From assembly GCF_028769735.1 (NCBI RefSeq), contig NC_088173.1:70120463-70184462 (forward strand): 64,000 nucleotides of DNA, given 5' to 3'. The position numbers and the translations under genes were made by a program. Numbering within the stretch: position 1 is the stretch's first letter; each line of letters starts with the position of its first letter. The notes beneath the pieces were generated by a model. That model did no database searches, was not told the DNA's origin, and was given only the letters and a program-made list of their open reading frames with translations. Of this stretch, positions 46,737 through 59,000 are shown in pieces. The DNA comes from Zonotrichia leucophrys gambelii (taxonomy: Eukaryota; Chordata; Aves; Passeriformes; Passerellidae).

Positions 46737-47942
46737 GAGGTCAGCCAACTCCAGCCTTCCATTGAAAGAATCACAAGATCAACACCAGGCTTATTCCTTA
46801 CCATACAGACAGTAGGGGATGAAGTCTTTAAAAAGCTGTTGAATCACACCCATTCTTGAAAATAAATTGATTTTTAAGAGGCATGCTGCTTTGGAGATAC
46901 GTATTCCTCATTGTCCTAATGACAGAGCTGGCTGAGGGCAGCCCTTTGGAGGCTGAGCTGGGGCTGCAGTCGTGCTGTTCCAGCAGGGTGGTGTGGCAGA
47001 GGAAGTTCTCCAGCAGACAATGTTCTCTCAGGCTCTGATTGTGGAGCTGGGGCAGGGCCACATGGCCCGTGACCCCTGAAAGGCACAGAATGGCTTCCAT
47101 TCCTCCTTTGTGCTGTTGTGGTGGAGTGGAGAACAACTGGGATGTTTAAAGGGGATTTTGTAGGGTTTGGAGAGGTCTGGAACGTGGCAAGCCTGAATCC
47201 ATTCCATCCTTCACATCCTAATGGGAGCTCAGCCGGACTTGAGCTATTTTTTAAGTCTATTTTTTAAAAGAGATAACCTTCCTTCCAAGAGTGCATCTCC
47301 AGGCAGGGTTATCAAGGCTGCCTGACTCTCCCCTGCTCTGCTTTCAGCTGGTTATAAATTCATCAAGCCCTGGCTGTTCAGGGTAGGAGTTTGCATGCTA
47401 GGCTGGGTCTGCCTGGGGCACAGTTCTCTTGGAACATGTGAATCCAACCGCTTCTCAGAAAGCAGCATGGGAATAAACACATTGTTTTGTTCAATTTCTG
47501 GTGGCTTTTTCCATTTTTTTTTCCTTAGAGCCTCGGACCCATGATTTAGAACAAGGGGTTTAATGAGCGAGGGACAAGCTTTTTGTGTCAAATTTCATTT
47601 TTGTCATCGCCAAAAATCCAGGCAAATTATAAGCCTTTTGAGAGGAGGAGGAAAAGCAACTAAATTGCATATGCTCAACAGCCCTTAGAGTTCAGGATTT
47701 AGAACTCAAGGGTTTTGGCTTTGCTGAGGAAAATTGGAAGCAGGTATGGGGCAATGAACAGGAGGCAGTGAAAAAGTCAAGGAAATGTGCAACAGCAGGG
47801 GAGACACCAGGAAAATTGGTGACTGGAGGAGATTAAAAAACCCAGGTTTGAAGGCAACAGGGCCAGAGCAAGTTGGGAAGAAGAAGAGACAACATCAAGA
47901 CAAAGGTGCCAAGAAGTCCTCCACTGGCTCCAACAAAAAGCA
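46737..47942. other. unique stretch
   Basis: No exon or element is recognised. A T run is present at about 47513-47522. Confidence 0.45.
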
Positions 47943-48068
47943 CAAAATCATGGAATGGTTTGGCTTGGAAGGGACCTTAAAGATCATCTTTTGCATCATA
48001 TTTCCAATCCCTGCCATCATCAGGGACACTCTCCACTAAACCAGGTTTCTCAAGCCCCACCCAACATT
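47943..48068 (-). repeat. CR1 LINE 3' tail fragment
   Basis: Antisense: 'aaatcatggaatggtttggcttggaagggaccttaaagatcatc', then a degraded 'ctgccatcatcagggacactctccactaaaccaggtttctcaagcccc'. Confidence 0.9.
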
Positions 48069-48744
48069 CTATAGGATGTGTGGGACATCATTTCACCCTT
48101 TCTCCAGCAGTCACAAGAGCCATTTACCAAAGTCTATTTTGTGTGTCTAATTCAGGGGGAAAAGGGCTCCTGAAGAGCCCTTTGCAGTCTGAGCCTGGAG
48201 CTTTGCTGCTGGTTGTTTTGGGTTGTTTTAAGGTTATTTTAAGGAGCAGGATCTGCCCTGCAGCCGTGCAAACACAACCCTGCTGCTGGGCAGCCCCACC
48301 ACCAGAGGCACAGAGCAGCACTTTCCCAGTAGCAGGCAGGAATTAGCAAGTTTTTTCTGATTTGAGGAGTGAAAGAGCGCCAGTCAGTGTTTAATTATTG
48401 CCCCATAAAACATCCAGCTTTAGTTCCATTCTTCTGGGCTCCCCAGCGCTGCTTTGGTGGCCTTCAACCATCTGGCACCAAGTTGAGTGTTGGGCCTTGT
48501 GCTGGAGGGAAAGGGATCCAAAACTGTGGCCTTTGTGAAGCCTTGCCCAACATTTGTCTAACCTTGGATCTGAGGATTATCCAGTTTTCCTTTGTGCTGT
48601 GGGACAGGGGTGGAAAATCACAGGGTAAAGGCAACAGCAGAGGGTTCTGCCACCACAGGAATAAACTGCTCCAGAGATTTCTTGTTGGACTGGGTGCAGA
48701 GGAGACACCACCTTGATTTGAGGGTTGCATCACCTCTGCTGTGA
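48069..48744. other. unique stretch
   Basis: No supported feature is seen. Confidence 0.4.
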
Positions 48745-49140
48745 GGGAAGGTTGAGAGAATTGGGATTGTCCAGCCTGGAGAAGAGAAGGCTTTGGGGTG
48801 ACCTAATTGTGGCCTTTCGGTGCCTGAAGGGGCTCCAAGAAAGATGGAGAAGGACAATTGACAAGGGTCTGGAGTGACAGAGAAGGGAAAATGGATTCCC
48901 ATGCCAGAGGGCAGGGTTAGATGGGAAATTGGGAAGAAATCCTTCCCTGTGAGGGTGGGGAGGCCCTGGCACAGGGTGCCCAGAGAAGCAACCTGGAAGT
49001 GTCCACCATCCTTGGAAGTGTTCAAGGCCAGGTTGGACAGGGCTTGGAACAACCTGGTCTGTGGAAGGTGTCCCTGCCCATGGCAGGGCATGGAATGGGA
49101 TGATCTTTAGGGTCCATTCCAACCCAAACCATTCCCACAA
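48745..49140 (+). repeat. CR1 LINE 3' fragment, sense orientation
   Basis: About 400 bases: 'ttgtccagcctggagaagagaaggctttggggtgacctaattgtggcc', 'gggaagaaatccttccctgtgagggtggggaggccctggcacagggtgcccagagaag', 'aaggccaggttggacagggcttgg', 'ggaaggtgtccctgcccatggcaggg', ending 'ccattccaacccaaaccattcccacaa'. This is the standard CR1 body and tail order. Confidence 0.96.
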
Positions 49141-50864
49141 TTTCTACATTTTCCAATATTCCACATTCCACAATTCTCCCTCTAGCGAGGGGTTCTACAC
49201 CATGCTAAGACTTAAATCAGTTGTGCACCAGCAGGGGTTTAAAAGGTTATAAATACAAATCCCCAGTTCAAATCCTGCCCATCTCATGTCCAGAACCTCC
49301 AGATGGAGGTTGCACCTCCAGTTCTAAGATTACAACACCACAGGCACAAGGTTCAAGCACTTGATCACTTGTGGGGTAGAGGCTGTAGGAAAAGTCAAAG
49401 CTCTGATCTCATCCTCTCCCTTCACAGGAGCTTCAAACAGAATCTGGTAACACTCAGCTCATGTCATGCTTCAAATGAGCCTCTGCTAATGTAGCTGCAG
49501 GGGCTGGGCTGGAGTATTGGAGAACTTCACCATTTGCTGGTGGAAGCCAAGGGTTCCTGCCTCTAATCAGGGGCAGAGCAGAGCTCTAAAGCCCAAAATC
49601 TCCTCAGGACCAAGACTTACACACCACCTCTTCTCCTTCCGTTTGTTCCTCTCCCTTTTGAGCCGGAAACAAAAGAATTTTGTCAAGTGTTTTGAGGTTT
49701 GTTAGAAGTCTAAGCAACTAGAAGTACACCTTATGGAAAAGTTTATTTCAGATCTGATCCCAGCAGCCTTTTCTTCCCCTTTCCTTCCCCTAAAAGCCCA
49801 CACTTTTAAGAAGGCCAGTTTTATATGCTTTTGTCTTGTTTTTCTAGCCCCTGCCAGCTTTCTATACACACAAAGTTTATCATACCTTGCTCAGGGTACA
49901 ATAAAAGCATATGAGAGCATCTAAAAATGAAGGCAGAAATGGATCTATTACATTGCTTTATTCAATTTATGGCTTCCAGGGAAAGGTAATGAGGCCTAAA
50001 GAGAAACAGATAGAACAAGACTCTACCCCTAAAAGTTACCCCTCACAGTTCAGTTTCACATTTGCAATTCCATAGCACTTGGTGTCTATTTACTAAGACA
50101 GAAAAAAAAATAAAAAGAAAAGAAGCCAAACTTGTTTACAATAGGATAGGTTTCATAAAAATGAGATTTTTTGGATCCCCAGCCTGGGTAGAATCCTCAT
50201 TAGCAATTCCACAGTCCTGCTGTGCTTAAGACAGCTGTACTTTTAGTACGAGGCAGGTTAACAGCCTTTCTCCCAGTCACTGTCAAGCCAAGTGCTTGTT
50301 AGTGGTCTCAGCTCTGTCCCAAATATGTCAAACAGCTTCCACTTGCTCTGCCACATCACCCTTACAACAACTGCTGGGCACAGCAAATCCCTTTAAAAAC
50401 AGTTCTTGTAGGTTTAAAGGTAACAAGGAGAGCAGCAGAAAGGTGAAAAGGACAAGCTCTGAAGCTGATGATAACAAGGCAGGGAATGTGTCTCACCCAC
50501 TTAAGGTGATCCCTGGGATTTCCAACCAAAAACAAGTTGAGGAACAAGCCAACACCAATATTGGGGGAGGTTGAACCCTCAGCTCAGCCTGTTCCTGGAT
50601 TTTCATTTGTCTCTGTCTTGGGCTCATCCCTTTTCTCTCAGCTCTTACACAACCTGGCTGCATCCTGCTTTCCTGGAGGGACAGAAATGTGGCTGTGTCT
50701 CCACCAAAACATCCTTTTCCCCTGTAACCCCATGTCCATAAATGCACTTACACAATTGCTTTGCATGCTCCAAGGTCAAGGTGAACAAGTTTTTTAGGGG
50801 ATTGCTTCCCATCTCGTATCAACATCCACATGCTGTGGATCACTTTTGCTCTTCTGTCAGAGAA
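49141..50864. other. unique stretch
   Basis: An A-rich run is present at about 50100-50122. Nothing else is supported. Confidence 0.45.
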
Positions 50865-51130
50865 TCCCAGTGTGGTTTGGGCTGGAAGAGACCTTAAATC
50901 CCATCCAATTCCACCCCCATCCATGGGCAGGGACACCTTCCACTGTCCCAGGTTGCTCCAACCTGACCTTGGACACTTCCAGGGATCCAGAACAGCCACA
51001 GCTTCTCTGGGCACCTGTGCCAGGGCCTCACCACCCTCACAGGGAAGGATTTTTTTTCCTTTTATCTCATCTAAACCTTCTCTCAGCTTGAACCTATTGC
51101 CTCTTGTCCTGTCACATACCATCATTCATC
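50865..51130 (-). repeat. CR1 LINE 3' fragment
   Basis: An antisense copy from 'gaatcccagtgtggtttgggctggaagagacc' to 'ctattgcctcttgtcctgtcacatacc'. An 8-base T run interrupts the 'ccctcacagggaaggattttttttcc' block. Confidence 0.95.
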
Positions 51131-51389
51131 AGGAAATGCTCCAGCCAAAGGATAAACTGTACAGAATTAAGGAGTTTGGCAGAGTAGAAATTGAATACAA
51201 TCACACTCCCTCCAGCAAATATTATCCAACATCACCACAACACTCTGAACAAGGAAAGGACAACTTCCAACCCTCCCCAACTCCAAGGGGCTGGGGAGAG
51301 GAGATTAGGGACAAGTGGCTTCATAATCCAAGCTGGACAGTGTGGTATTTGAGAGTGGCATTGGATAAACAAGTATTTCCTTGAGAAGA

Positions 51390-51540
51390 GAGGTTGTGGA
51401 CTCCCCATCCCTGGAGGAGAGAGGTTGGATGGGGCTTGAAACAACCTGGGATAGGGCAAGGTGTCCCTGCCCATGGCAGGGAGTTGGAATGAGATGAACT
51501 TTAAGACCCCTTCCAACCCAAACCATTCCATGATTCTGTT
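51390..51540 (+). repeat. CR1 LINE 3' tail, sense orientation
   Basis: 'gagaggttgtggactccccatccctggagg', 'gggatagggcaaggtgtccctgcccatggcaggg' and the terminal 'ccccttccaacccaaaccattccatgattctg'. It may begin as far left as 51290. It faces away from the antisense copy 260 bases to its left. Confidence 0.92.
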
Positions 51541-51579
51541 TATCACTTGTGGGGTAGAGGTTGTAGGAAAAGTCAAAAC

Positions 51580-51772
51580 TTTAATAATTACATAATAAAT
51601 TTATTAAATTAATAATGTATTATAATTATAATATTAATAATACATTATATATTAATTATTAATAATATATTTTAAATTTTTAATAGTATTCTATTAATTA
51701 TTAGTATATATTGTAATTGTATTAATGATTATAATAATATATTTAAAATAATGTAATTTAATACTTAAATTT
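51580..51772. repeat. ~190-bp AT-rich region just downstream of a CR1 end
   Basis: Almost entirely A and T, built from 'attaataat', 'ttataatta' and 'aatatatttaaaa' words. Many small inverted repeats are possible. It starts about 40 bases past the CR1 3' terminus. Confidence 0.93.
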
Positions 51773-53744
51773 ATCCCTGGATTCTAAACCCCAGGTGGAT
51801 CCCTCAGCATCCACTGGACTGCAAGGAAACTCCTGCAGCAGGAATGCTGATCAACAATTCCCCTTTCCTCTTAGCCTTGCACGAGGCTTTGGGATCACCT
51901 GTCAGCCCTGGCTTGCTGCAGGAAGGACTCACGTGGCACCATTACATAAAACCCCCCTTCCTCCAGGGGGAAAAGCAGCTGGGAGCAGCTCCTCCATCCT
52001 TATTATCCTGCTTCAAACACCCAGTGCAGAGACCACGGGAGATCTCAGAGTGACAAGATCTGCTGGGGGCTCCATCAGCTTTGATTCTTCCAGCTTGCTC
52101 CTGGAGCTCACAAATCCAGGGGAACATTTCTGAGCATGAAGCACCTCGTTCAGGCACAGCAGCAGCTCAGGAAGGCTCTGACATTTGTTTTTATGTCAGT
52201 TCCAAGTGAAAGGCATCCCCAGGCTGAGCGAGCTGGGAACACAGAGCAGCCATTCCAGCTCTGCTGCACGGGGCATCCCCATTCTTATTAAAAACTCATT
52301 CCTCAATTCCCTTAGCTGGGGACAGGCTGCCAGGGGGCTGACGGGGCCAAACCCTGGTGTCCAAGGGAAGAATGGCTCATTTGAAGGGAATCTATAACAG
52401 CAAGAACACAGGAATCCAGGGATTAATAAACCAACAGCCTCCAGTATTAGCCCAAGGATCATTTTGCACAGGCAGACGTGAAAAGATATCAATTTCAAGC
52501 ATGTGTGTTTTGATGTGTGAAAGCTCAGACTATTCCAGATCCCAACCCAATCCTTTTTTGCAAATCCATATCAGCACCAGCAGACACAGACATGTTGGTA
52601 CTGGTGGGACTGGATCAGCAGCAGTGCTGTGGAGCAGAAGGAAACTGCAGCTGAACCCATGGCCTGTGATGGGCAGAAAAAGGAAATCTGGGAGACAAAA
52701 ACTTGGAGAAACTCTGCAACACTGAAAGGAAAAGCCCAGCACTCACTTCTTTACCTTTAGCTGGTTTAGCCAGGTGATTCAACCACATAGCTTGGTAAAA
52801 AAAACCAACTTAAAATAGTCTTAGGGGCAGTTTGAACAGATAAGGCCTTGTCCAGCTGTTCTGATGGACACATCTAGGGGTGTGTTCACATCTAGGGTGT
52901 GATCCTCAGCATGCAAGAAACCACCTCTAATAGACTTTGAACCATCACGAAGCCACCTCTGACAGATTCACTTTGAACCACCACTGAAAACAGGCAGAGA
53001 GATCCAATTTGGGATGTAAACACATCCATGTCTGCTCCCATCAGAACAAGGATTCATGTTTGGCTTCCTAACAGAAAATAAGCAGAAGCAAACCTTGACA
53101 GAAATGGGTTCAAACTTCTTGTTAGAACAAAACTTTTGCATAACGCTGTCGAAATCCTCCTGAGACATCAGATACAGACACTTCTCCTTGAAATCAGTGT
53201 CTGTCAGAAATCAGAGTCACCACCAGATTAGGAAACAAGGGAGGGCCAGGCCAGAGTTGCCACATTAATGAGCCTGACCACATCCAAAGGAATCCAGGAA
53301 ATCACCCAGGGACTCCTCTGCTCTGTCTGTGCAGGTGAAATTCTCCAAAGGCAGCAGGGTAATTGCCTGCAGGAGCTCATTGTTTTAGTGCTAAAGCAGC
53401 AGCTGGTGCATAAAAGTTTTAAGCCTTTCAATTATGAGTAATCTGCGAGCTCATACCAAGCTCCAGCCTGTTTGCTCTAGACTTAAACCTTCTGTTTATC
53501 ACCTGAAAGCAAGACAAGAATGAGCCTGAGCATCAGCTCACCTCCCTCACAAGCAAGTGCGTCATCTCTCCCACAGCAGAGGGGGAAGAGAGTTATTTGG
53601 GGAAATGCCAATATTGAAATCTATTGAAAGAATGTTCTCAGGTGTGGGATGGCTATTGTTGTTCTTGAGGTATCTTGGAGGAGGTTATCAGACACTTCTG
53701 ATCCTGCAAGTTCCAGAGAAGCAGCCAGAGCTGTGGGTTTGCTC
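51773..53744. other. unique stretch
   Basis: Small local echoes exist at 52915-52985 ('ccacctct.a.aga.tttgaacca.cac' twice), but there is no element and no supported exon. Confidence 0.45.
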
Positions 53745-54012
53745 ATCACGGAATGGTTTGGGTGGAAAGGACCTTTAATGTCATTCCCATTCCACCCCCC
53801 TGGATGCCCAGGGACACCTCCAAGTGGCTCCAAGCCCTGTCCAACCTGGCCTTGGACACTTCCAAGGATGGTGAACACTTCCAGGTTTCTTCTCTGGGCA
53901 CCCTGTGCCAGGGCTCCTCACCCTCACAGGGAACAATTCCTGTCCAATATCCCATCCATCCCTGCCCTCTGGCAGTGGGAGCCATTCCCCCTTGTCCTCA
54001 ATCCCTTAAGAA
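53745..54012 (-). repeat. CR1 LINE 3' fragment
   Basis: Antisense: 'cacggaatggtttgggtggaaaggacc', 'caagccctgtccaacctggccttggacacttcc', 'ctctgggcaccctgtgccagggctcctcaccctcacagggaacaattcctgtccaatatccc', 'ccctctggcagtgggagccattcccccttgtcctcaatcccttaag'. Confidence 0.95.
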
Positions 54013-55488
54013 CCCACAGAAATTAAGACAAGGCTCAGCAGCATCAGCGCCATTCCTTTGTAGATTCCCAGCAACTTTGACATTTAAACCCTTTTTTCAT
54101 TGATCTTCTGCTATTTTGGGTTCTGCTTTATCTAGAGCAGGAGAAACTTCTGAGGAGAGAAACTGAGCTCTCCTCATCAGTGCTGTGAGATTTTTAACCT
54201 TAAAGCAAGCAGCTGTGAGAGACAATAGAAGTCCAAAATGGAAATGCCAATTCCATCATCATGTGGGGGTTTTCTCTCTTTCTGGCCAAGTCTAAGCACT
54301 GGGTCAGGGTCCCAGTGAGGTGGGGGAATCTCCCATTCTTCACTCTTAAGAACCTGACCTTGCTTTAAAAGCCACCTTGGAGCAGAACCAGAGACCACCC
54401 AGACCTCCCCTGCACCATAATTTATTCCATAAATCCCATTTAACTGGTTACTAATGGGAGATTCCAATCTCCCTGCCCAAGGAATTAAAGGCACTCTCCC
54501 TTCAGCACAGCAGGCACACAGGTAAGGCACAGCCCTGCTCCAGACTCCTCCATCCTGCACAAATTAGCAATAATCACATTGTAAGAAATGCTGCTCATTG
54601 AAAGCACCAGTGACTCAGAGATCAGAGGGGGCCAAAACAGGTCCTGGCCCTGAGAAAAACTTAAAATCAGGCTTGGAAATTCACCTGGAGTGACCCCAAA
54701 GCAGGAACTTCTGGGTAGAAAAGGGCCAAAGTGATGCTGGTGCTGGGATTTGATCTTTCAAGATGGCCATGGGAAAGATCTAAAATATTTTTCCCATTTC
54801 TTTTCCCACAACTTCTATTAACATCCCACTCCCAGCCTTTTCCCAGGTTCCACAGGGAGAGCAGATTTACAGAAATAAAAATTCCCTTTCAGCCTTGTAG
54901 CATAAATAAACCAGAAGGGTTTGGCAAGGCTTTGGTAGAAATTTTTATATATATAAATGAAATAAATATATAAATGTTCTATGTATAAAAAATCTGCTGC
55001 CAAACCCCTCTGTTTTCTCTCACTTATGCATTTTAACCCCTCTCTTAGGAGGGTTACAGACAGTCCCAGCACACACACACCCCTTCCACAGCAGATTCCC
55101 TGCTTCCAAGCACTCCCACTTGGAGCAAATGGCATTTCTGACAGCTGCAGATCACAAGCTTTCCTCTCAGATTTTGTTGCTAAATGCTGTCAAATCAAAG
55201 GAAATGCTGCCTTGCCTGCCAGGAGATAGAGATCAGAGGCAGACAATGCAAAATCTGCTGGGAGAACTGAATTAAAAAAAAAAAAAATCCAGTCCATTTG
55301 CAGAGAATGTGGCCAAGTCATGAAGTAGTTTCTTGGGATTTGAGTTTGTGGGGGTTTTTTTGGTTTGGGGTTTTTTGTTTTAGTTGGTTGGGTTTTGAAT
55401 TATTTTTTTCTCACTCCAGGATGCAAATTCTGTTTACAACAGACATTGCAAGACAGGAGATCCCAAGGAGCGCTGGTTAGGCTTGCAG
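54013..55488. other. unique stretch
   Basis: AT words at 54945-54975 and an A run at 55275-55287. No exon is supported. Confidence 0.45.
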
Positions 55489-56425
55489 AGCATAGAATCA
55501 ACCATTTGGGTTGGAAAGGACCTTAAATCCCATCTCATCCCACCCCTGCCATGGCAGGGACAATTTCCTCCAGCCCAGGGTGCTCCAAGCCCCATCCAGC
55601 CTGGCCTTGGGCATTTCCAGGGATCCAGGGGCAGCCACAGCTTCTCTGGGCACCCAGGGGGAAACTGATAATTTAAGTTTTCAGTTTTTCTGTTCTTTGA
55701 TGTGCAGCTTTTAGCTTTATATTAAGTGTCACTGGGATCTTGTCACAGAGGGGTGAAGACAAAATAAACCTGTTCTGGCTGGAGACTCAAGGACAAGCTC
55801 TTCAAACTTCAGGCCCAAAGCTTAAACAACATGAAAAGAGGAGAGTGGACAAGCAAGGAGAATGAAACTTCATAATTTGAAGCTGTTAGTTGGACAGTTA
55901 ACTCCTATATGCAAATGGACTAAAACTTATAAAAATGTGAGATCTCATGACCAAGCTCTTTTTGCTTCCACCTTGGAGCCATCCAGGCAGAGCCACAACT
56001 GTGGCTCTGGTACTGCCAAGTGATCTTTGAAAGAATATCAACAAATATCAATAAATATCCACTTAATCCCTCTTAACTCCCTCCAGCCTCTGTTCCAGCT
56101 CCTTAAGGCATCAGTGCCAGGCTCTTCCCACCCTTCCAGGGAAGAATTTCTCCCCAGTGTCCCATCCATCCCTGTCCTCTGGCAGTGGGAACCATTCCCT
56201 GTGTCCTGTCCCTCCATCCCTTGTCCCCAGTCCCTCTCCAGCTCTCCTGGAGCCCCTTCAGGCCCTGCAAGGGGCTCTGAGCTCTCCCTGGATTTTTCCC
56301 TTCTCCAGGTGAGCACCCCCAGCTCTCCCAGCCTGGCCCCAGAGCAGAGGGGCTCCAGCCCTGGAGCAGCTCCATGGATTCCTCTGGATTTGCTCCAGAT
56401 CCTGCTGCTGTTGGGGATCCCAGAG
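55489..56425 (-). repeat. CR1 LINE split by an LTR-like insertion
   Basis: The left part (55489-55655) is an antisense tail ending at 'cagcttctctgggcaccc'. The right part (56114-56425) resumes with 'gtgccaggctcttcccacccttccagggaagaatt' and carries on through 'ccctctggcagtgggaaccattccctgtgtcctgtcc' and 'ctccaggtgagcacccccagctctcccagcctgg'. The two halves are contiguous in CR1 order, so the 458 bases between were inserted into an existing CR1. Confidence 0.88.
55656..56113 (+). mobile_element. LTR-like insertion (family B) inside a CR1
   Basis: It shares with 37240-37660 the ordered landmarks 'caggcccaaagc.taaacaacatg', 'tggacagttaactcctatatgcaaatgg', TATA-like 'acttataaaaatgtgag' and 'ccctccagcctctgttccag'. 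Here the polyadenylation region is 'caataaatatcc'. Ends and target duplication are not clear; the best flank echo is ggcac/ggcat. No viral genes. Confidence 0.65.
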
Positions 56426-57272
56426 CAGGACCCAGCACCCCAAGTTACTTTGGGGATGGGTGAAAACTGACTTCCAACAGTGCTGTTTGCCAGCCAAGTA
56501 CCCAAAGGCAGGGCAGACAGGCTGACTGCATCCAAGAGGCTCCCTGAAAAGGCTCCACAAGGATCTGAGCAGCTTTGCCTGCCCCATTCGCTGCCCTATC
56601 CAAGGCATCTCAGCAGAACATTCACCCTCCTACTGCTGTCATGACTGTGGTTTTCCCACCAAGAACTCTCCACCTCACCCCAGGGCTCCTAACAAGGGAC
56701 AGAGATTTCAAACGGAGCCCCCAAAGCCCTGATGAAAAGCAGAGAGGTCTTTGAAAAGCAGAGCAACACCCAAGTTTGCATTTCCCTTTGTGCTGTCTCT
56801 TGGTGAGCCAAGCAGCCCACAGCAGCACTGACAAGGTAACAGCTGCCCTCCCCAAAACCAAAACCACCCAGCTGGGATTCCAGCAGCCTTGCCAGGCAGG
56901 AGCAGAGCTGCTCTCTGAGGATGGGCATGGGCACCCCCGGGAGCATCGTGGCTTCACATCAAAGCTCCCAAACAGCAGCAGAATTGCTGAACACAGACAT
57001 GAAACACAAAAAGTGTTAACCAAGGCTAGACTGTGGCTTGCTGTCTGTCCTGGAGCCACTCTCAGCTGCTCTCTGGGGCATTGAGTTTAGAGCAGTGCAA
57101 TTGGGAAGCTGGATGCCAGCAGGAATGGGGAGCTGGGACTCACTGCAGGGCTCCTGGAGCCTCCCTAAAAGATCTTTTCACCTGCAGGGATCAGAGGGGA
57201 GGGATCCCCAGCACCCCAACATCAGCTCCAGTCCTCTTCCAGGTGGGACAGTGTTGTATTTGCAGGAAGGAA
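56426..57272. other. unique stretch
   Basis: No supported feature is seen. It is moderately GC-rich with chance open frames on both strands. Confidence 0.4.
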
Positions 57273-57650
57273 TCACAGAATCACAGAATGATGAGGTTGG
57301 AAGAGACCTCTCAGATCATCCAGTCCAACCCATGCCCTCACACCTCACCCAGACTACAGCACCAAGTGCCATGGCCAGGCTTTTTTAAACACATCCAGAG
57401 ATGGTGATTCTACCACCTCCCTGGGAAGAGCATTCCAGTACTTTATTATTCTTTTGGTGAAAAATTTCTTCCTAATATCCAACCTATCCCTTCCCTGATG
57501 TAGCTTGAAGCTGTGTCCTCTGGTTCTGTCAGAGACCGACCCCACCTGTCCCCAGCCTCCCTTCAGGAAGGTGTAGAGAGCAATAAGGGCACCTCTGAGC
57601 CTCCTTTTCTCCAGGCTGAACAGCCCCAGTTCCTTCAAACATTCCTCAAA
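57273..57650 (-). repeat. CR1 LINE 3' fragment (third subfamily), cut by an LTR
   Basis: An antisense copy starting with the terminal 'aatcacagaatcacagaatgatgaggttggaagagacc' and running through 'catccagtccaacccatgccctcacacc', 'ccacctccctgggaagagcattccagtac', 'gaaaaatttcttcctaatatccaacctatcccttcc', 'gagcctccttttctccaggctgaacagccccag' to 'caaacattcctca', where the LTR begins. Its tail words mark a CR1 subfamily distinct from the other two here. Confidence 0.95.
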
Positions 57651-58026
57651 TGATGAATCTGACTCCATGTTCTCAGAAGGCTAATTTATGATACTATATT
57701 ATATTAAAGAATACTATACTAAACTATGCTAAAGAATACAGAAAGGATACAGATAGAATGCTAAAAAGATAATAATGAAAACTTGTAACTCTTTCCAGAG
57801 TCCTGACACAGCTTGGCCCTGATTGGTCAATGAGTGAAAACAACTCACAGCAGAATCCAATGGAACAATCACCTGTGGGTAAACAATGTCCAAACACATT
57901 CCACATGAGCACAACACAGGAGAAGCAAATGAGATAAGAATTGTTTTCCTTTTCTCTGAGGTCTCTCAGCTTCCCAGGAGAAGAATCCTGGGTGAAGGGA
58001 TTTTTTCAGAGAATGTGAATGCCACA
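57651..58026 (-). mobile_element. family A solo LTR, 3' end missing
   Basis: In minus orientation it starts TGTGGCATTCACATTC at 58026 and runs through the AT-rich 'aatacagaaaggatac' (plus strand) and polyadenylation block to 'gatgaatctgactcc' at 57651. The last ~30 bases present in other copies are absent at the boundary with the CR1. Either the LTR was truncated or a deletion removed the junction, so no target duplication is visible. Confidence 0.88.
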
Positions 58027-58574
58027 AGACAGGGACCAAGAGGCTCCTCCAGTGTCACACAAGACATTTCCAACACCAGCAGCAGATTGGATCTGCCCCA
58101 GAGCCACCCCAAAGCAGCCTCCAGGCTGCAGCCATCACATCCCAGCTCCTCCACACTGGGAGAGAGGCAAGGGGAGTTGTGAAAAGAGGTGTCTCTGCTG
58201 TCACTGTGACCTCATCGCATCCAAATGGTGTCAGGTCCTGTTTTTTCAGCCCCTCCATGGCTGCACACAACCACCCTAGCAAGAGCTGGGAATGCTCCTC
58301 CTGTCCCAGCCTTCCTCAGGGCACTTCACAGACAGGGAGCCATCACCACAGATTTTGGAGGCAGGATATTGAGCTGATATCCTGTGAAATGAGAGATCCC
58401 AGCCTGATCCAAGCCCAGGTGTGCACAATAGCCAGAAAACAGCTGTGGACACCCAGCAGCATCATCCCCACAGCTCCATCATTGCCGGGCTGCCTGTTGC
58501 CAATTCCCCAACTTCTGGGACTCAGACTGGACCCTCCCAGGGGGCTCCCCTGTTGGGGGAGACCCTCCTGGGGT

Positions 58575-59000
58575 GGTTTTGTGTCAGAAGAGAGACCCAC
58601 TGGATCTTTTCAGTCTTCAGATTCTTGTTTATTATTATCTTATTCAGAGTTTTGCATGCTGTCCACACCAGGCTCAGCACACTGGAAAAGCACCACAAAA
58701 ATGGCAACAATCTCTTGTTACAAGGCCTTTTAAAGTTAACTATTCAATTAAAAACTGACACCTAGATTATTTTCCCTTTTTAACCCAATAACTGATCCCA
58801 AAGAGCCCACAATGCAGATTCTCCCACCCAATTACAGAATGCCACCCAAACCCATGGAGAAGGAGGAAGAAGAAGCATGAAGAAGGAACACAGGATGACA
58901 CCCTGTGCCCTCCATCTTGCTTCCATCCACAGCACACCAAAAATCCCAAAACCCAAATTTCTCACCAAGTGATACACCTACACTGCTCTCTACAATCTAC
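58575..59000 (-). mobile_element. LTR-like sequence (family C)
   Basis: On the minus strand a TATA-like 'ctttaaaaggcc' is followed about 120 bases later by 'aataataaacaagaatc', a polyadenylation-type block, and then 'ctgaaaagatccagtggg', the order expected of U3-R-U5. I recall similar sequence from songbird LTRs, but cannot fix the ends or a target duplication. Boundaries are approximate. Confidence 0.5.

Noticed and set aside
56027..56535. Open frames of 147 and 165 codons on both strands
   Set aside because: They fall on a CR1 fragment and an LTR-like insertion; CR1 tails lack the reverse transcriptase domain and such frames are by chance.
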